From: Lepas anatifera
Taxonomy: Eukaryota > Arthropoda > Thecostraca > Lepadidae
DNA: 64,000 bases
Direction of reading: 5' to 3'
NCBI GenBank assembly: GCA_034440635.1
Contig: JAOTON010001898.1
Span: forward strand, 2,098,001 to 2,162,000
In this document: positions 31,232 through 43,057 of the stretch, piece by piece
How the letters are laid out: each line of letters starts with the position of its first letter
Position numbering within the stretch: position 1 is the first letter of the stretch
Notes under the pieces: generated by a model
What the model was told of the DNA's origin: nothing
Databases searched by the model: none
The model's input: only the letters and a program-made list of their open reading frames with translations
Translations under genes and position numbers: made by a program

Positions 31232-33622
31232 TTGCCGTCGGACAGAGCGTTGGGCGTGGTCTGGGATGCGGACCAGGACACACTGGGCTTTCGCCTCCGA
31301 AAAACGGTCACAGCTGCAACCAAAAGGGGAGTCCTGAAACAGACAGCATCCGTATTCGACCCATTAGGAATCGCCGCACCGTTCCTTATCAGAGCAAAGA
31401 TCTTGATCCAGAAACTCTGGGCTCTACAAGTATCATGGGACGAACCCTTGACGGGCCAAGAATTCGATGAGTGGAAGCAGTGGCAAGAAGAGCTTCCGCA
31501 GCTCTGTGAAGTGTGCATACCGCGTTGCCTACGACCAGTGACCCAGCCCCCGGCACGTCAGCAGCTCCACGTGTTTTGCGACGCATCCGAAGCTTCCTTT
31601 GGGGCAGTAGCCTATCTGAGAACAACCCTAGCAGATGGCACCCACCACTGCTCATTTGTGACCAGCAAGACTAGAGTGACGCCTCTGAAACGGCTATCAA
31701 TCGTCAGGCTCGAGCTTCAGGCGGCCGTCCTCATGGTACGTCTGTTTGGCGCCCTCCGGGAGGAGATCCCGTCAAAGACAGAGGATGCCACATTCTGGAG
31801 TGGCAGCAGAGTGGTCCTCCAGTACATCACTAATGAGAGCCGGAGATTCCACACGTTTGTGGCCAATCGAGTGGCTGAAATCCACGACACAGCACACCCG
31901 AAGCAGTGGAGGTTCTGCCCGGGCCAGCTCAACCCAGCAGACCTCTGCTCGAGAGGCGTGACGGCGTCTCAACTGACCCCTACTGGACCGTGGGCTCAGG
32001 GGCCAAAGTTCCTCCAAGAGGATGAAGAAGGCTGGCCACCGCGAGGCCCTGAAACCGGCCTGAACGCTGAGGACCCTGAGGTGAAGCCCCAAGCATTTGT
32101 TGGAATGACTCAGCAAGCGTCAGACGCCTTCCCGGATCCAGCAAAGTTCTCCTCCTGGAACAAACTCAAGCAAACATTCGCCTGGGTGAAGCGCTTTGTT
32201 TACAACACCGGTACGTCTCGCCGCGAAGGAACAGCCCAGCGGCGCGGCCCACTGACAATGGAAGAGGTCTCTTTGGCGGAGCAAGCAATTCTACAACACC
32301 TCCAACAGGAGCACTACCCAAAGGAGGTTGCAGCTCTCCGCCGAGGGCAGCCAGTGCACGCCAAGAGCTCGCTGGTGACACTGTCGCCCTACTTGGACTC
32401 CAGCAACCTCCTGCGTGTTGGTGGGCGCCTCTGCAACGCACCGCTAGATGAGCTAGCCAGACACCCGATCATAGTGCCGGCGGGGACTGACGTTGCGAGG
32501 CTGCGGGTGACGGCCGAACATGGTCGACTGCTGCACGCAGGTGTGGAGCACACGCTGAATGAGCTCCGCCAGCGCTACTGGATACCGAAGGGCCGCTCTG
32601 CCGTCAAGCATGTGCTGCGCGACTGTGCCCTGTGCAGAAAACGCCGCGCAGCACCACAGCCACCCAGAATGGCTGACTTGCCGGTCGACCGCTTTGATGC
32701 CTCCTACGCATTCAGTGTAGTAGGTCTCGACTACTTTGGCCCCCTGTCGGTGGGGAGATTCCGCAAGACAGAAAAGCGGTACGGACTCCTCATAACCTGC
32801 CTGTCGACACGTGCCATCCACCTGGAAGTCGCCAACTCATTGGTCACTGATAGCTTTATAAGGGCTTTGAGACGATTCATCTCTCGGCGCGACAGGCCAA
32901 GGAAAATATTATCGGACAACGGAACCAACCTGGTAGGAGGAGAGCGCGAGCTGCGAGAAGCCCTCCGAGAATACAACCAGACAGTCATCACTGACGAGCT
33001 CAGCCAGCGCGGTATCGAATGGCGGTTTAACCCTCCAGCGGCGAGACACATGGGCGGCGTCTGGGAGAGAATGGTTGGCTCTGTCAAACGCGCACTGAAG
33101 GCAGTGCTCGGCCAACAGACAACCACCGACGAGGTCCTCTGCACGGTGCTATGTGAAATCGAGCACCTGCTGAACAGCAGACTGCTCGCACCGGTGACAC
33201 CCGATGCGGATGACCACATAGCGCTTACACCCAACCGCTTTCTCCTCGGTAGAGACAGCCCCAGCCTTCCTCCTGGTTGCTTCTCCAGAAGTGACATGTG
33301 CAGCAGAAAACGGTGGAGGCAAGCCCAAGCACTTGCAGGACATCTTTGGACCCGCTGGAGGAAGGAATACCTACAAACGCTGATCCAACGACGACGCTGG
33401 ACCAGGGAGACGCGCAACATGACCGTCGGGGACCTAGTGCTGATCGCTGAGCCGGAAATGCCTCGCGGACTCTGGCCACTAGCACGCGTGACAGCAGTGT
33501 TCCCGGGAGAAGATGGTAGAGTGCGGTCTGTTGAGCTCAAGTCCGCTAAGGGAGGAACGTATCGCCGTCCCGTCACGAAGGCAGCATTGCTGGAGGGAAT
33601 CGCAGCGCACCGAGCGGACTAA
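31232..33622 (+). pseudogene. BEL/Pao pol 3' half: RNase H and integrase
   Basis: One open frame of 796 codons. Residues about 6-150 form the A17-type region (LGVVWDADQDTLGF, FDPLGIAAPF, WKQWQEELPQL). An RNase H-like domain follows (HVFCDASEASFGAVAYL, RLELQAAVL). The integrase zinc-binding segment (HGRLLHAGVEHTL...CALCRKRR) and core follow: VVGLDYFGPL, ILSDNGTNLVG and HMGGVWERMVGSVK give the D, D and E residues. The C-terminal part RETRNMTVGDLVLI...LWPLARV is the conserved Pao tail. It ends in a normal TAA. Upstream frames are broken, so this half alone cannot mobilise. Confidence 0.9.
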
Positions 33623-33639
33623 AAGTAACTTGTACACCG

Positions 33640-34052
33640 CTCTCAGAACTGGCGTAAGGATGGTGAATGTGATATGAGAGCCTGCCGCACTATACGTAGC
33701 AGGGCAGACGCCTGCGCCTGCTATCTGGGCTGGAAAATTTGTGATCGTACAAGTGAATGAAGCCCCTCGTTTGAAGAACAGCAAGACTGCCGAACGAATG
33801 AAGAAATATTGAGCGTGAGGGAGACAACGCATCAGTCGCCGTTTAAACCGATTCTCTGGTGAACATCCAGGAATTTTCTGCTCCTGTCAATGTCGAAATC
33901 AGCAGCTCCGACAGCATCATGAACACAGAAAGACAAGCCCAGCGAGTGGGAACGAGGACAAACTTTATTTGGTGCAACAAGACGCTCAATCTGCGGCAAG
34001 CCTGTGAGTAACATAGCTCACTCATTCATTAAAGCGAGACACTCTCGCGCGC
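33640..34052 (+). mobile_element. Probable 3' LTR region of the BEL/Pao element
   Basis: Position directly after the pol stop is where a polypurine tract and 3' LTR belong, and a TTTATT near 33964 could be part of the end-processing signals. No second LTR copy is in the window to define its borders. A short CTCCTCAG tandem repeat (34052-34085) follows. Confidence 0.35.
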
Positions 34053-34095
34053 TCCTCAGCTCCTCAGCTCCTCAGCTCCTCAGCTCTCCGCTCCA

Positions 34096-34340
34096 TACCT
34101 AGGCACCCCTGGTTATATAAATTGCTTATTATACTGGTGGATTCTGGGAAGGGATGATAAAAAGGCATGTGCCCCTGAGCTCAGGGCACAGTCCCCTAAA
34201 CCAAGATTTCTACTAATTAATTTAGATGAAGAACTAGTTTTCACAATTCTCAGCCCTATCACACCATCCCCATCCAAACCACCGGCCTGTTCAACTTTTA
34301 TTTACTCTTAACTGGGACCGAGCCCTGAGAATATGGAACT
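34096..34340 (+). repeat. Dispersed repeat L, copy 2
   Basis: Second copy of the repeat at 22792-23030. Here it follows the BEL/Pao element; copy 1 lies next to the gypsy 3' end. Confidence 0.7.
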
Positions 34341-34617
34341 TAATAAACGCGGTCAAAAGGTTTCTCACAAATTTTTGTTCCGGCGGCAAAAATGTGTTCT
34401 TCCAAAGACACTATGCTACTCCTCGTCCCACGGCGATTGTGGGAGGCAAGGAACTTAATCAGCGTTCCGCCAGGGCTCACTCGTCACGACAAAACTTGTG
34501 GGCATAACAAATGAATTTTCGACTCCAACATGCCTTAACCTGCACATTGTAACAGATACCACATGCTCCGCTGATTTCTCTGATGTTTAGTATTCGCATG
34601 AGTGGCCTGATTTGTCC

Positions 34618-35649
34618 TGAACCCTCGCCCCACGGGGGCCATCGAGGGCCCCCTAAGGTTTTTCCGGGATAACAGAAAAACGAAGAGGCGCAGCGCCGTG
34701 GTTGAGGGCTCTACCTCTCACTGCATCATTTTTCCACCATCCCTGGCATTTTTTACCCCGGGTCACCCAAGGTCAGGTCACCAGACGAGGTCAACCAAGG
34801 TCACCTCACTTCAAATTTAGAGCTCTGTAAGAGCTACATTTCGAAGTCGATCAATTTGAAACTTCCTACACTTTATGACCCTTCCAGGGTCTACAACGTA
34901 TATATCCGGGATTTTTCGATTTCGTGCCCTGAGGTCAGGTCACGAGGTGACCTCTCCCATTGGAAAAGCATGGGGAAAAGCTGTCTTATAATCTAAAAGT
35001 CACAAAAGCGATTGAAAATGCTCAGCTTAATCAGAAAAGCGTTCTTAGACACCCTTTCACGGATTCCAGGGGCCATATTTGCCCTTTGACCTCTCCAAGG
35101 TCATCCAAGGTCACCAGGGGTCAAAAACAGTATTTTGACAATAACTTTTGACCTAATGAAGCTAGAGCGCTGAAACAAACATCATCGTGTTTGTCTCGTC
35201 ACTGGCGTTCATTTGATTTACGGCAAGGTCACTTTTTGACCTTTCGTGACCTCAGGTCATCTTAGGTCACGAGGTGACCTCTGGAGGTCAAACCACTGGC
35301 GGGAGGTCTTTACGTTTCACATACCGGAAAAAGGACTGACAATTTCCTATCAAACGTACTTTACCAGACCTCAATAGCTCTAATGGCATAAGAGTTATGC
35401 CCAGTTTGCTTAAGCATTGCATATTTGAGTGAAAATAGCCGATCTTGACCTAATTTGACCTCTGGAGGTCAAACCATTGACCTGAGCACTAAAACATGTG
35501 AAGTAATTTCTTACTGAGTTCACGCGAGCTTTCTATTTCACTTTGCAGATTTGCGCTAACGCCCATATTTTCGGGGTTAGAGGGGGAGGCCATCGATGGC
35601 CCCCGGTGGGGCGAAGGTGGCGCTGGACCCCCGGTGGGGCGCGGGTTAA
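34618..35649 (+). mobile_element. TTAA element, subfamily B (copy B2)
   Basis: Right flank TTAA, left flank mutated to TGAA. Same architecture as B1, with which it is about 93% similar by eye. The left palindrome is GGCCATCGAGGGCC, so one base of the perfect dyad is lost; the right one is intact. Confidence 0.85.
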
Positions 35650-36225
35650 ATCTATCCAAAACAGTCGTGTTTTGGCTAATTCCATGACATTTCGGTGATA
35701 TTTTTTCTTTTTCGGTTTTAATAGAGTTTTCCTTATCCGTCAATTATTTATTTGCATTTTTATTGAACCAAAGATGCCCAAAAAGTGATATAAACAAAGA
35801 TATAGTAAGTTTTTTAGGTTACGTTAAAAAGTGCCCTTTTTCCCCAGGGTGTCCCCCAAAGTTGGTGTGCCCCCCCATACGAAAGCTCTGGCTGCGCCCC
35901 TGTGTGCAACCATGGGGTAGCCTCCATCGAATGCTTGTCAAAACCAGGTGTCTACACTCATATTGACCCCACTCCCCCGAAATGAAAGGTCCATCGGCGG
36001 ACCGTTATTTTAGGTCCATGGGGCACTCATAAGCAGGGGCGCCGCGACGGAATTTTCGCAGGGGGTGGATCCGGGCTGGTCCTGACCGGGGGAGGCGAAT
36101 TTTGAGCATATTCGGTACTTGCCAGCATTAATGACGATTGACCCAAAATTTTTTTGGGGACTTCCCCCTGGTTGGCCAATAGGGGATGCGTCCCCTGTCC
36201 CCCCGCTTTCGGCGCCCATACTCAT
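35650..36225. other. Unassigned spacer
   Basis: Short T-rich stretch, then G-rich sequence near 36030 (AGCAGGGGCGCCGCG) resembling a MITE end. No gene. Confidence 0.35.
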
Positions 36226-36229
36226 AAGG

Positions 36230-37390
36230 CTAATTTTCGGCCCCCCCCCCCGTTTAGCTCATAGGGGATCCCTGAGACCAACACTTGGTGGCACTCAATG
36301 AGGCTCATTTCAGCCGCTCCACCGATTAGCTCTCAGGGAACCCCTGAGACTGATTCCTTGGGGCCTCTTAGAAGAAAACTGAGGGGGCCCCTGATAATAT
36401 CTCGGTGCTTCTGAGATATGTTCTCGGTAGCACCTCTGGGACTAACTATCGCGACCCCAGATTTTCTCCGAGTGGGGCGAAGGGGCTGATACTTACTGTC
36501 AGGGGCATCCAGATTAGCTCGGGGTCTCCTGAGGCTGACTCTCGGAGGGTGGGGATGGGAATGATTCCCGACAGCCCTCCGAGACTAATCCTGGGGCGCC
36601 CCCTGAGACTAACATTCGGGGGGAGCACTGCTGATACTGAGTCTTTGATGCTCCTGAGACTAACTCTGGAAGGACCAAATTAGCCCTCAGGGCCTAAAGC
36701 TAACTCGGGACCCCCTGAGACGGACTCTCCAGACACTTGGACCAAAATTAGGGAGCACCTCTGGGATTGCTCCGATCAACAGGCTTAGCTCTCGGATGCC
36801 CGAGACTGACTCCCGGGGGTCCCCTGGGACTAACTTTTGGCTGCTCACCGGGACTGACTCTCGGGGGCCCTTAGATCAAAATTGGGGGCACAACCTGGGG
36901 CTAACTCTCAAAGGCTCCCAAGATTACCTCTCGGCCCCCCCGAAACCAACACTGCAGTATTCATGAGACTAATTCTGGGTCCCAAGACTAGCTTTCAGGG
37001 CCCCTTGAAAGGAACTCTTGGCTTCTGAGAAAGACGTCCTTGAGAGATGGGGGCCCTTGAAACCAACACTTGACAGTACCTATGATAATATTTCTCGGAT
37101 CCCCATATTAGCTTTCGGGCCCCCTGAGAGGAGGTCCACATAGACCAAAACGGATGGGGCCCTGATAATAACTTGGGTCTCTCGAGATTAAATCTTGGGG
37201 CCCCTGATAATGACCTTTGGAGCCCCCCTGAGAATGACTCGAGGGACTCCTGAGGCCAACTCTCGAGGGGAGGGTGGTCCTGAGACTAATTTTCGGGGTC
37301 CCCTGAGACTGACTCTCAGGGACCCTGATACCGGCTCTCGGGGCTCCTGAGACCGGCTCTCGAGTGAGGAGCTGGGGGAGCCCCAGTCCG
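36230..37390. repeat. Degenerate satellite, block 2 (about 27-31 bp period)
   Basis: Over 1.1 kb of units like CTGAGACTAACTCTCGGGGGCCC, highly variable in length and base content. Same satellite as 13690-14215. Confidence 0.8.
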
Positions 37391-37871
37391 AAAGTTATGG
37401 GGCAGCCGCCTCCGCCCCTTCCCCGCTGCTTCGCCTATGACATCACGTCATCGTGTAATTCAGGGAAAATTTGTCTTTTCAGGAGAATTCAGTTTGCCGC
37501 CCTCTCCTCTTTCCTTGACCCCTGCTGATGGCAATGCCCTGGAAAATGAAAAGCGTGATACGGAACATTCTTATCTGACAGCTGGAACCATGCTGACTGC
37601 ATAGATGTGCTAAATGTGGCCTCATTTTCGACGAGTCGTGGCCGTTTTTCCCATTTGAAGTGCCTGCGTCCGCGACGTCCGGCGGTCGGCGCCCTGTATG
37701 TCGAAGCTTCCCACTTTTCCCGCCAGGCGGACAACCGCTGTCGCTCACATCAAAGGCACCGCCAGGGAGTCTTCGATCCAGGTATCTCCAGGGTACTAGA
37801 CAATCTTTTATTCTCCCTTATCATGAAAGGGTATCTCTGATGACCGACCAAGGCGAGCCTCTAGACCAAAG
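37391..37871. other. Unassigned spacer
   Basis: No recognisable domain or repeat; open frames overlap on both strands and look incidental. Confidence 0.35.
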
Positions 37872-37980
37872 CCCTGTTCCACCTGTCAGCACAGTTTTGT
37901 CAGCAGTACCTCTAACCTCTCCTCCAGAAAAGTAACATCAGTGCCATAATCGCCTCTTGTTTGTGCTAAGCAAAGGGATT
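37872..37980 (+). repeat. Foldback family F, single end
   Basis: Starts CCCTGTTCCACCTGTCAGC. About 95% similar to the reverse complement of 41865-41969. The other end of the element is not visible. Confidence 0.7.
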
Positions 37981-38499
37981 ATCATGGATGAGTTATGGAT
38001 GCGTCACTCGGCGTCGGCACCTTTGATCCCGGCGACCACGCGACCACCTAGCGGAAATCATGCGAAACAACAACGTACAGGAAAACGGCCCGCCGTCCGG
38101 CCGGCCCCATGCTAAAGAAGGGCGATAATTCGCGGCATGGAGGCTAAACCTATGGAAATGTTGTCGGCATATGGAGGAACAATGGTCCCACTCCATTCCG
38201 GCATGCTAGATCACTCCCGCAGAAATCCGACTGGGGCGCTTCCAAAAAAAAAAAACTCCCAAAATCAAAGACGGACCATTGATGGTCCGTGGGCGATGGA
38301 GTACAACACCCAGGTTCAAACATTGGAGTGGAAATGGGGTTAGACGCTCACATAATTAGGTGAGTGCATATAATGACGCATATATTTTCCAGCAGTCCGG
38401 ATCGGGAGGGTCGAAGATGCCATTTAAGCCTAATGTGCCCCTTTTCAACAGAAAGTCCTCCTCTATTCTGTTAAGACCTATCAGAGGGAAACTAATGGC

Positions 38500-38830
38500 A
38501 TTGCAGGGGCGGACGCAGACCCGATTTTTTGTGTGGGGGTGGGGGTAGAAGCCTCCTGGGGGAGGGCATACGCGGATCCAGGATTGCCGATCGGGGGAGG
38601 GGGACACCTTCCCGGGGGCGCCATCCGGACCAGGGGGCGCCACTTTTGACCGGAAGTGGGCGCCAAATCCTATCAGTGGGCGCCGATTTTCGCATCCGGG
38701 GGGGTGGTGGGAAGCGGCATTCCAGAAGAGCGCCATCGACTTTTCAGGGAGGGCACCGTGAACATTTCAGGGGGTGCCGGGGGTCGATCGGGGGGCACGT
38801 GCTCCCCTTGCCCCCTGTATCTGCCCATGG
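38500..38830. repeat. G-rich MITE mosaic, family J
   Basis: Contains CAGGGGCGGACGCAGACCC and CGCGGATCCAGGATTGCCGATCGG-type ends (given in part). The block around 38630-38700 recurs inverted at 58650-58760 (CCACTTTTGACCGG, GCGCCAAATCCTATC versus their inverses). The last part resembles 57800-57910. It is probably two or more overlapping short elements. Confidence 0.55.
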
Positions 38831-38874
38831 GGGGAGGGGTGGGAGCGAAGATTCAATTGCTCGACGAACCCAGT

Positions 38875-40074
38875 TTAACCTTCGCCCGGGTGGGGGGTCT
38901 TTTTAGACCCCCCTCGGGTTTTTCCGAAGTGACCAAAAAACGGCGGCGCGCAGCGCCGCCAAACTTGGTCTGGCTGTTCCTTCGTCTTTTTTACATCTTT
39001 CCTGAAAATTTTGGCTCAAGGTCATATCGGGTCAGGTCACCAGGCCAGGTGAAGTGACCTCACCTCAAAAATACTTAGGACCGCATAACTAAAAGAAGGG
39101 TTAATCGATAAAGTTGAAACTCATACCACATATTGGGCCCACCAGGAGCTACAACATTTGTTCCGGTATTTTTGATATTGGTGACCTAAGGTCATGTGCA
39201 GAGCATGACCTCCCCATTGTCAATACACGGGGAAAATCACGAAATGAGCTTTTCTCAGTAAGTGTGAATGGAATCGACTTCAAACATCGGTTGCGACTTG
39301 CTCTTGGCCCATTTCTGGAGCTGATGCCAAAATTTTTGACTTGTGCTTTTAAAAGGTCACCTTAGGTCAAATAAGCATTTTTTGGTGTTTTTCTCTATAA
39401 ATCTTGAATAAAATAAGATAGAGCTTTTATTTTGTCACCAAAGTGTTCGTTTAGTCACTGGAAGTCAAATGATATACATCATGACTATACCAGGTCAAGT
39501 TGGGTCAGACCGTTGACCTAGGTCAGGTCAAATTCTTCAATTTGACCTGGCATAGCAATATCATATATCATTCGATTCGTATTGACGAGAGGATTGCAAT
39601 GGTGCATAAACTATGGCTGTATCTTGTTTGGTTTGGAAGCTATTAGCGAAAAAGTAAACGCCCTTATGCATGGGTGCCTATGGACATTCCCAAGAATATG
39701 CCCAATATTCAGTGACCTGTAGCTCCCTAGGCTTTGACCTGACACGAAAATGAATGCGACTGTAATGAAAGCGCATCTCAAGAGCTTTCGAATAGTGTTA
39801 GAAAAATGTTTCTAGCTATCATAGTTTCTGAGATATATGAGGTTTTCTTAGTACACATCATATTAGCGATTTTGACCTATTTTGACCTCTGGTGACCTTA
39901 ATATTGACCTGACAAGAAAAATGACCGAATTATTTTCGAGATCATTTTCGAAGAGCTTTCGATTGCCGTTTTGCGTTTTTTTCTAGCTCTCTTAGTTTTT
40001 GAGATCGTGGGGGTCTTTTTTAGCCCCCCACCAGGGCGAAGGTGGCTCGTACCCTCCACCGGGGCAAGGGTTAA
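38875..40074 (+). mobile_element. TTAA element, subfamily C (copy C2)
   Basis: TTAA flanks on both sides and full C architecture, including the left GGGGTCTTTTTAGACCCC palindrome, GC hairpin and right GCGAAGGTGGC box. Nearly identical in length to C1 (1200 versus 1203 bp). Confidence 0.85.
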
Positions 40075-40213
40075 ACAACTTTTAAAAATTTGTCCGGCCC
40101 TTTGAGGGCTAAAAGATAGTTTGTACCCCTTCCATCGCTTTTTTGGGGGCATGGCCGGAATGGCCCCTTTACATCCGCCTATGTGGCTGAGGCACCACTA
40201 CTTATGATTTATC

Positions 40214-41041
40214 TTAACACGCGCATTGACGGGGGTTTTTCGGAGATGCAGAAAAACGGCGGCGCGAAGCGCCGCCGTACTTGGCATACCTTTTCCCTCA
40301 TCATTCTTACAACTTCTGTGAAAATTTTAAGGTTAGGTCATCTCAGGTCAGGTCACCAGTACAGGTCAAGTGACCAGACCTCAAAAGGTTAAGATAGCAG
40401 AAGTCGGAGCAGGGTGAACTTATCCCATTGAAACTTATATCACATAATGGCCCCACCGAGTTCTCTAAAATACGTTCCGGTATTTTTTATATCGATGACC
40501 TAAGGTCAGGTACGAGGCATAAACCTCTCCTTTGGAAATACATGGGAAAATGTTTTTACTGAATAACTCAGTAACGGATGGTGATAGAGCCTTTATTTCA
40601 GCTGCATTAGACTCGCCTTAGCTTTGCAGTTCTAATGATATGCATTTTATGTGATCTGGCCCTGACCTGACCGCAGGTCAGATCAAATCCTTGAGTTGAC
40701 CTGGCAAAGTTAAATTATATATCATTCGATTTGGCTTGCTACGAGGATTCATAAAGTTCAAGTCGTTTTGCTTTATCTTTACTTGTTCAGATGTAATGGC
40801 CGAAAAACTCAATTTTACATGTTATCCCTATGACGGCATGTTTTGACCTCTCGTGACCTTAAATGTGACCTGATAAAAAATGGTTCAAATATTTTCGATG
40901 GAGAAGTGGATGGGCTACCCAACATCGTTTACCGTTTTTCGCTACCTACTGTGTATCTCGAGATCTTAGGGGGGCGGGGCGGGACCCGCCATCCCCCGTC
41001 AAAGCGAAGGTGGCTCAGACCCCCGTCAATGCGCGTGTTAA
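40214..41041 (+). mobile_element. TTAA element, subfamily A (copy A6)
   Basis: TTAA flanks, termini CACGCGCATTGACGGGG. The left palindrome is deleted but the TTTTTC..GAAAAA and GGCGGCGCG-AA-GCGCCGCC hairpins remain. The AGGTCA-tctc-AGGTCA direct repeat and right box are intact. It lies 139 bp after C2 in the same orientation. Confidence 0.85.
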
Positions 41042-41086
41042 GTAAACATTCGAGGACGAACCGTCGGGGATCGTGTCTCTTCAAAT

Positions 41087-41255
41087 CAGGGGCGTAGCCA
41101 AAATGGGGGCGGCAGGGACAGTCGCCCCCCTCCTGAGGGCCCGAAGTGCCCCATGAGGACACGATTCTGTAACAAGTAGGGCCCTTTTGGCGCTGTCCAG
41201 GGGCCCTTTTCGGGGCGCCGTCCCTCCCCTGAGCAAAATCCTGGCTACGTCCCTG
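41087..41255. mobile_element. hAT-like MITE, family I (copy I1)
   Basis: Ends CAGGGGCGTAGCCA and, inverted, CAGGGACGTAGCCA. Flanked by CTTCAAAT and CCTCAAAT, a 7-of-8 match, which fits the 8-bp duplication of hAT elements. 169 bp, non-coding. Confidence 0.8.
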
Positions 41256-41663
41256 CCTCAAATATCCACGACTGGGGACGGTTTTACTTTCCGAGTCATG
41301 GGTGCCGAAGAGTCCTGAATCATAAATAGTATGCAGCACTCCGCGCGCTGTTTTCTACCCACCAGTGGAATAACTAATATTTTTTTCGCAGGCGCCATTG
41401 GCAGATCCAAGAAAGGATTCAGAAAGGATTCTTACCTTGAAGGCGATATCATAAACGTATACAATCCTTTCAAAACTGCTTGTACTCAAAGAAAAATCCA
41501 CAAATACAATCTCCCACTCACTCACTCCCCTTCAAACCAATGCTGACGCGGCGCCCGTTTCCTGTACGTCGTTTCGCGCATGCGCAGTAGTGACCTTGGT
41601 CGGTTTTTAGTGGGGAGTGGCGCATCCAGGCTTTCGTCCATGGGATTATTCCATTAAAAATAG

Positions 41664-42143
41664 CCCTGTTCCAGCTGTCAGCAGAGTTTTGTCAGCACCA
41701 ATCAGCAGGCCGTGTTGCACCTACGTCACAGGGCTGTAGCCTCTCCCCGGGAGCTGACTCTAGAGGTTTTACGGGCTGACGGCCTGCTGTTTGCGCTGAT
41801 GAAAAACAGTAAGTGCACGAAGTGGCAGTCTAATATTTTTTAATGGTGTAAAGGTTTGAGTTCCCGTTGCTTAGCACAAACAAGAGGCGATTATGGCGCT
41901 GATGCTACTTTTCTGGAGGAGAGGTTAGAGGTCCTGCTGACAAAACTGTGCTTACAGCTGGAACAGGGCTAATATTAGGCTGCCGCTTCGTGCACTTACT
42001 TTTTTCATCAGCGCAAATAGCAGGCCATGAGCCCGTAAAACCTCTAGAACTAGTTCCCGGGGAGAGGCTACAATCCTGTGACGTAGGCGCAACGCGGCCC
42101 GCTGATTGGTGCTGACAAAACTGTGCTGACAGCTGGAACAGGG
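41664..42143. mobile_element. Foldback element F with three copies of its terminus
   Basis: Outer arms 41664-41840 and 41972-42143 are inverted repeats of about 175 bp, starting CCCTGTTCCAGCTGTCAGC. Between them 41865-41969 ends in a third, inverted terminus and matches the single F end at 37872-37980. This is best read as one F element placed inside, or recombined with, another. No clean target duplication seen. Confidence 0.7.
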
Positions 42144-42289
42144 CCCTCTAGACCGGGAACCCAACGAGACCGGTGTCTGAACCTATCCATAGGAACCGTG
42201 GTCTGAACTAGGAACCGTGGTCTGAACATCTGTACATCAGTGATATGGGTAAGCTGGTGCTATTTTTCATTGTGACCATTATCAATTTG

Positions 42290-42293
42290 TATT

Positions 42294-42336
<43 letters not shown>
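42290..42336. repeat. (TA)n microsatellite
   Basis: TA dinucleotide run with a few interruptions. Confidence 0.9.
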
Positions 42337-42339
<3 letters not shown>

Positions 42340-42384
42340 GTTGTGTTCATAGTGACAAATATAAGTTACATTGATGCTTAGTCG

Positions 42385-42604
42385 AATTTCAAAAACTAAA
42401 TTCATAAAAACATTATATTGCACCACATAAACACGTTTCATATTAACTTCATCAGTATGTAGTACAATACAAGTATAAATAGAAACAGTTTTGTGTTTCC
42501 TGTTTTGATTTATACCTGTATTGTGCTACATACTGATGAAGTTAATACGAAGTATGTTTACTTGGTGCAATATAATGTTATTATAAATTTAATTTTTGAA
42601 ATTT
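42385..42604. repeat. Inverted repeat, arms of about 95 bp
   Basis: Arms 42385-42480 and 42510-42604 share TTAACTTCATCAGTATGTAG and TAACATTATATTGCACCA-type blocks in opposite orientation, with a 30-bp loop. It sits between two (TA)n runs. Confidence 0.75.
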
Positions 42605-42619
42605 GCATAAACATCAGTA

Positions 42620-42710
42620 TAACATATATATATATATATATAACAGTGGTTGACAGATATTAACACTTAAACCAACACAGCAGGCAGATGAACGCGTTTC
42701 AACAAAAATT
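42620..42710 (-). repeat. (TA)n next to a dispersed repeat end
   Basis: (TA)n at 42622-42643 is followed by TTAACACTTAAACCAACACAGC and GCAGATGAAC (reported in part). The inverse of this arrangement occurs at 47675-47783, again against a (TA)n run. The family is unknown. Confidence 0.6.
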
Positions 42711-43055
42711 AATTGTTAATTAATTGTTAATTAATTAATTAATTGTCTAGGCACACATTTTCGAGTTCTCTTCATAAATAGCGGCTTTTGTCCATATTTT
42801 GAAGATGTTTGCTCTGCTGGTTGAGACCATTCATACACCTCTAATTTCCTGTGTTAGCTGGTCCAAGGGTATAAAGTATTTCAGTTTTTTCTTGCTCTTT
42901 CTTTGACACCCCCTTTACATATTTTTTCTGTTGATAGGCATTAGGTTGTACAGACTCCGCAGTAGTAGTGTTGTACTGCCGGGCTTCTGGTGACCTGTGT
43001 TTAGGCACACTTTTGGCTTTCCTCAATTGTTTCTAAATAACAGTATCTTAAGATT
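42711..43055. other. Unassigned spacer
   Basis: TTAATTAAT-rich start (42716-42745), then featureless AT-rich DNA up to the LINE. Confidence 0.35.
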
Positions 43056-43057
43056 CA

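Larger units (their letters stand above)
28875..33622 (+). mobile_element. BEL/Pao LTR retrotransposon, decayed gag-pol
   Basis: Gag with CCHC knuckles, protease, RT, A17-type linker, RNase H and integrase follow in the order usual for BEL/Pao. The frame is broken by stops near 29151, 30060 and 30562 and by frameshifts in gag-to-protease and near 31003. A 5' LTR and the start of gag are not seen. The pol 3' half (796 codons) is still open, suggesting a fairly recent copy. Confidence 0.9.

Noticed and set aside
32731..33576. 281-codon minus-strand frame
   Set aside because: It is the antisense shadow of the BEL/Pao integrase.
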